A stretch of DNA of 16,427 nucleotides from Xanthomarina sp035306605 (GTDB lineage Bacteria; Bacteroidota; Bacteroidia; Flavobacteriales; Flavobacteriaceae). Made by a program: the position numbers and the translations under genes. The notes under the pieces are model-generated. The model was not told the origin of the DNA, did not search any database, and worked only from the letters and a program-made list of their open reading frames with translations. The DNA is taken from NCBI GenBank assembly GCA_035306605.1, contig DATGNR010000011.1; one strand, given 5' to 3'. This document shows, one piece after another, positions 15,765 through 16,427 of this stretch; the first letter of the stretch is position 1; every line of letters starts with the position of its first letter.

Positions 15765-16136
15765 ATGAAATTACTACATCGAATTGGCTATTATCTTGGA
15801 GGTTTCTCTATAGGTTTGGTCCTACTAGCTTTTTTTTTAAACGGTAAAAAAGTGTCTTGTGATTACGGTCCAGAAGCTCGTGTTTTAAAAAATATTAATT
15901 TAAAAGACATCGTATTTTCAGAGAACATTGAAAGCGCTATTTTAAATAAAAAAATAGATTCTATTGAAGTTAGAGAGCTTTTAAAGTTTGGGGATGTTAA
16001 TTTCTCTAAAAGTGAAACTCGTAAAGAACCTTGTGGAATTTATGCTGTTGAAGGTAAAATTAATAAAATAGAAGTTGTTTTAACTGTAGAGAACTGCGAT
16101 AGTATCGCCACTATACAGGATATTAATTGGCCTTAA
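15765..16136 (+). CDS. membrane-anchored DUF4258-like protein
   Basis: This 123-residue protein has one N-terminal hydrophobic helix (about 8-25) after a basic start. It is followed by a soluble domain with three cysteines (32, 90, 111). From about residue 65 to the end, the pattern (VRELLKFGDVNFSKSETR, then two strands and a final IATIQDINW) resembles DUF4258, a small domain of unknown function sometimes compared to toxin-like folds. The helix could be a membrane anchor or an uncleaved signal. It follows the alanine-dehydrogenase-like gene by 54 bases on the same strand, suggesting co-transcription, and is closed by the terminator near 16213. No function is assigned. Confidence 0.65.
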   Translation: MKLLHRIGYYLGGFSIGLVLLAFFLNGKKVSCDYGPEARVLKNINLKDIVFSENIESAILNKKIDSIEVRELLKFGDVNFSKSETRKEPCGIYAVEGKINKIEVVLTVENCDSIATIQDINWP

Positions 16137-16210
16137 CTAACTTTTAAAAAATTGAAAAGTTAAAAATATTTACGTCCACATCATCCCGATTTATCTACTA
16201 ACAATTAATA

Positions 16211-16242
16211 AAAAAAGCCTGAAACTGTAGTTTCAGGCTTTT
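16211..16242. terminator. bidirectional terminator between convergent genes
   Basis: Two complementary arms, AAAAGCCTGAAACT (16213-16226) and its exact reverse complement (16229-16242), form a hairpin. It is preceded by a run of six A and followed by T residues, so it can end the plus-strand block and the minus-strand T9SS cargo gene alike. Confidence 0.88.
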
Positions 16243-16262
16243 AAAATTATAACAAATTTAAT

Positions 16263-16427
16263 CTAGTTTAAAACAACTCGTTTTGTAATAGACCCACTTT
16301 GATCAGTACGGAATGTTAACAAATATACACCTGTTGGTAAAGTTGATAAATTCAAACTTTTCTCGTTAGAGTTCATTTCTTCTTTTCTAATAAGTCTTCC
16401 GAGCATATCGTGAACTTCAATCGCTTT
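16263..16427 (-). CDS. 3' end of a T9SS-exported protein (type A sorting domain)
   Basis: Only the last 54 residues are in the window; the gene continues past base 16427. The visible sequence follows the type A C-terminal sorting signal: VHDMLGRLIRKE, a Ser/Leu-rich LNLSTLPTGVYLLTF segment, and a terminal ITKRVVLN. In this family the domain directs proteins through the type IX secretion system, after which it is removed at the cell surface. The nature of the cargo cannot be seen. The gene was too short in this window to be found by length alone. PorX, the regulator of this secretion system, is encoded about 3 kb to the left. Confidence 0.9.
   Translation of the reverse strand, partial: KAIEVHDMLGRLIRKEEMNSNEKSLNLSTLPTGVYLLTFRTDQSGSITKRVVLN

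Overview
The window looks like a chromosomal core region of a member of the Flavobacteriaceae (phylum Bacteroidota). Evidence for this is the low G+C and A/T-rich spacers, a fused lpxC-fabZ gene, a PorX-type response regulator of the type IX secretion system (T9SS), a T9SS type A C-terminal sorting signal at the right edge, and several start-proximal TAnnTTTG boxes, the -7 promoter element of this phylum. No insertion sequence, prophage, CRISPR array, tRNA or rRNA was seen, and no gene-free stretch exceeds 300 bases.

Left edge (1-158): on the minus strand there is a short histidine-rich open reading frame that closely resembles the enterobacterial HisL leader peptide. It has a plausible promoter in front of it. 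A histidine biosynthesis operon controlled by attenuation therefore probably begins just outside the window.

Minus-strand block (159-11549), read right to left: an HD-domain phosphohydrolase; the lipid A genes lpxD, lpxC-fabZ and lpxA; efp; a second, divergent LpxD-like acyltransferase; a SnoaL-like protein; sucD, closed by a strong terminator; then fabG, a von Willebrand A membrane protein and a prohibitin/SPFH protein. The lipid A part covers the first acylation (LpxA), deacetylation (LpxC) and second acylation (LpxD), with FabZ and FabG linking it to the fatty-acid synthesis that supplies hydroxyacyl-ACP.

Plus-strand block (11586-16136): porX diverges from the HD gene and is followed by tsaE (tRNA t6A synthesis), a tiny putative secreted peptide, a four-helix membrane protein whose start overlaps that peptide, an alanine dehydrogenase/transhydrogenase-family protein and a DUF4258-like membrane-anchored protein. 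A bidirectional terminator separates this block from the truncated minus-strand T9SS cargo gene at the right edge.

Most of the window is ordinary housekeeping. The points most worth a second look are the His leader, the LpxD paralogue lacking one of the two active-site histidines, the alanine-dehydrogenase-like protein lacking the usual Lys/His pair, and the overlapping small peptide and membrane protein genes.
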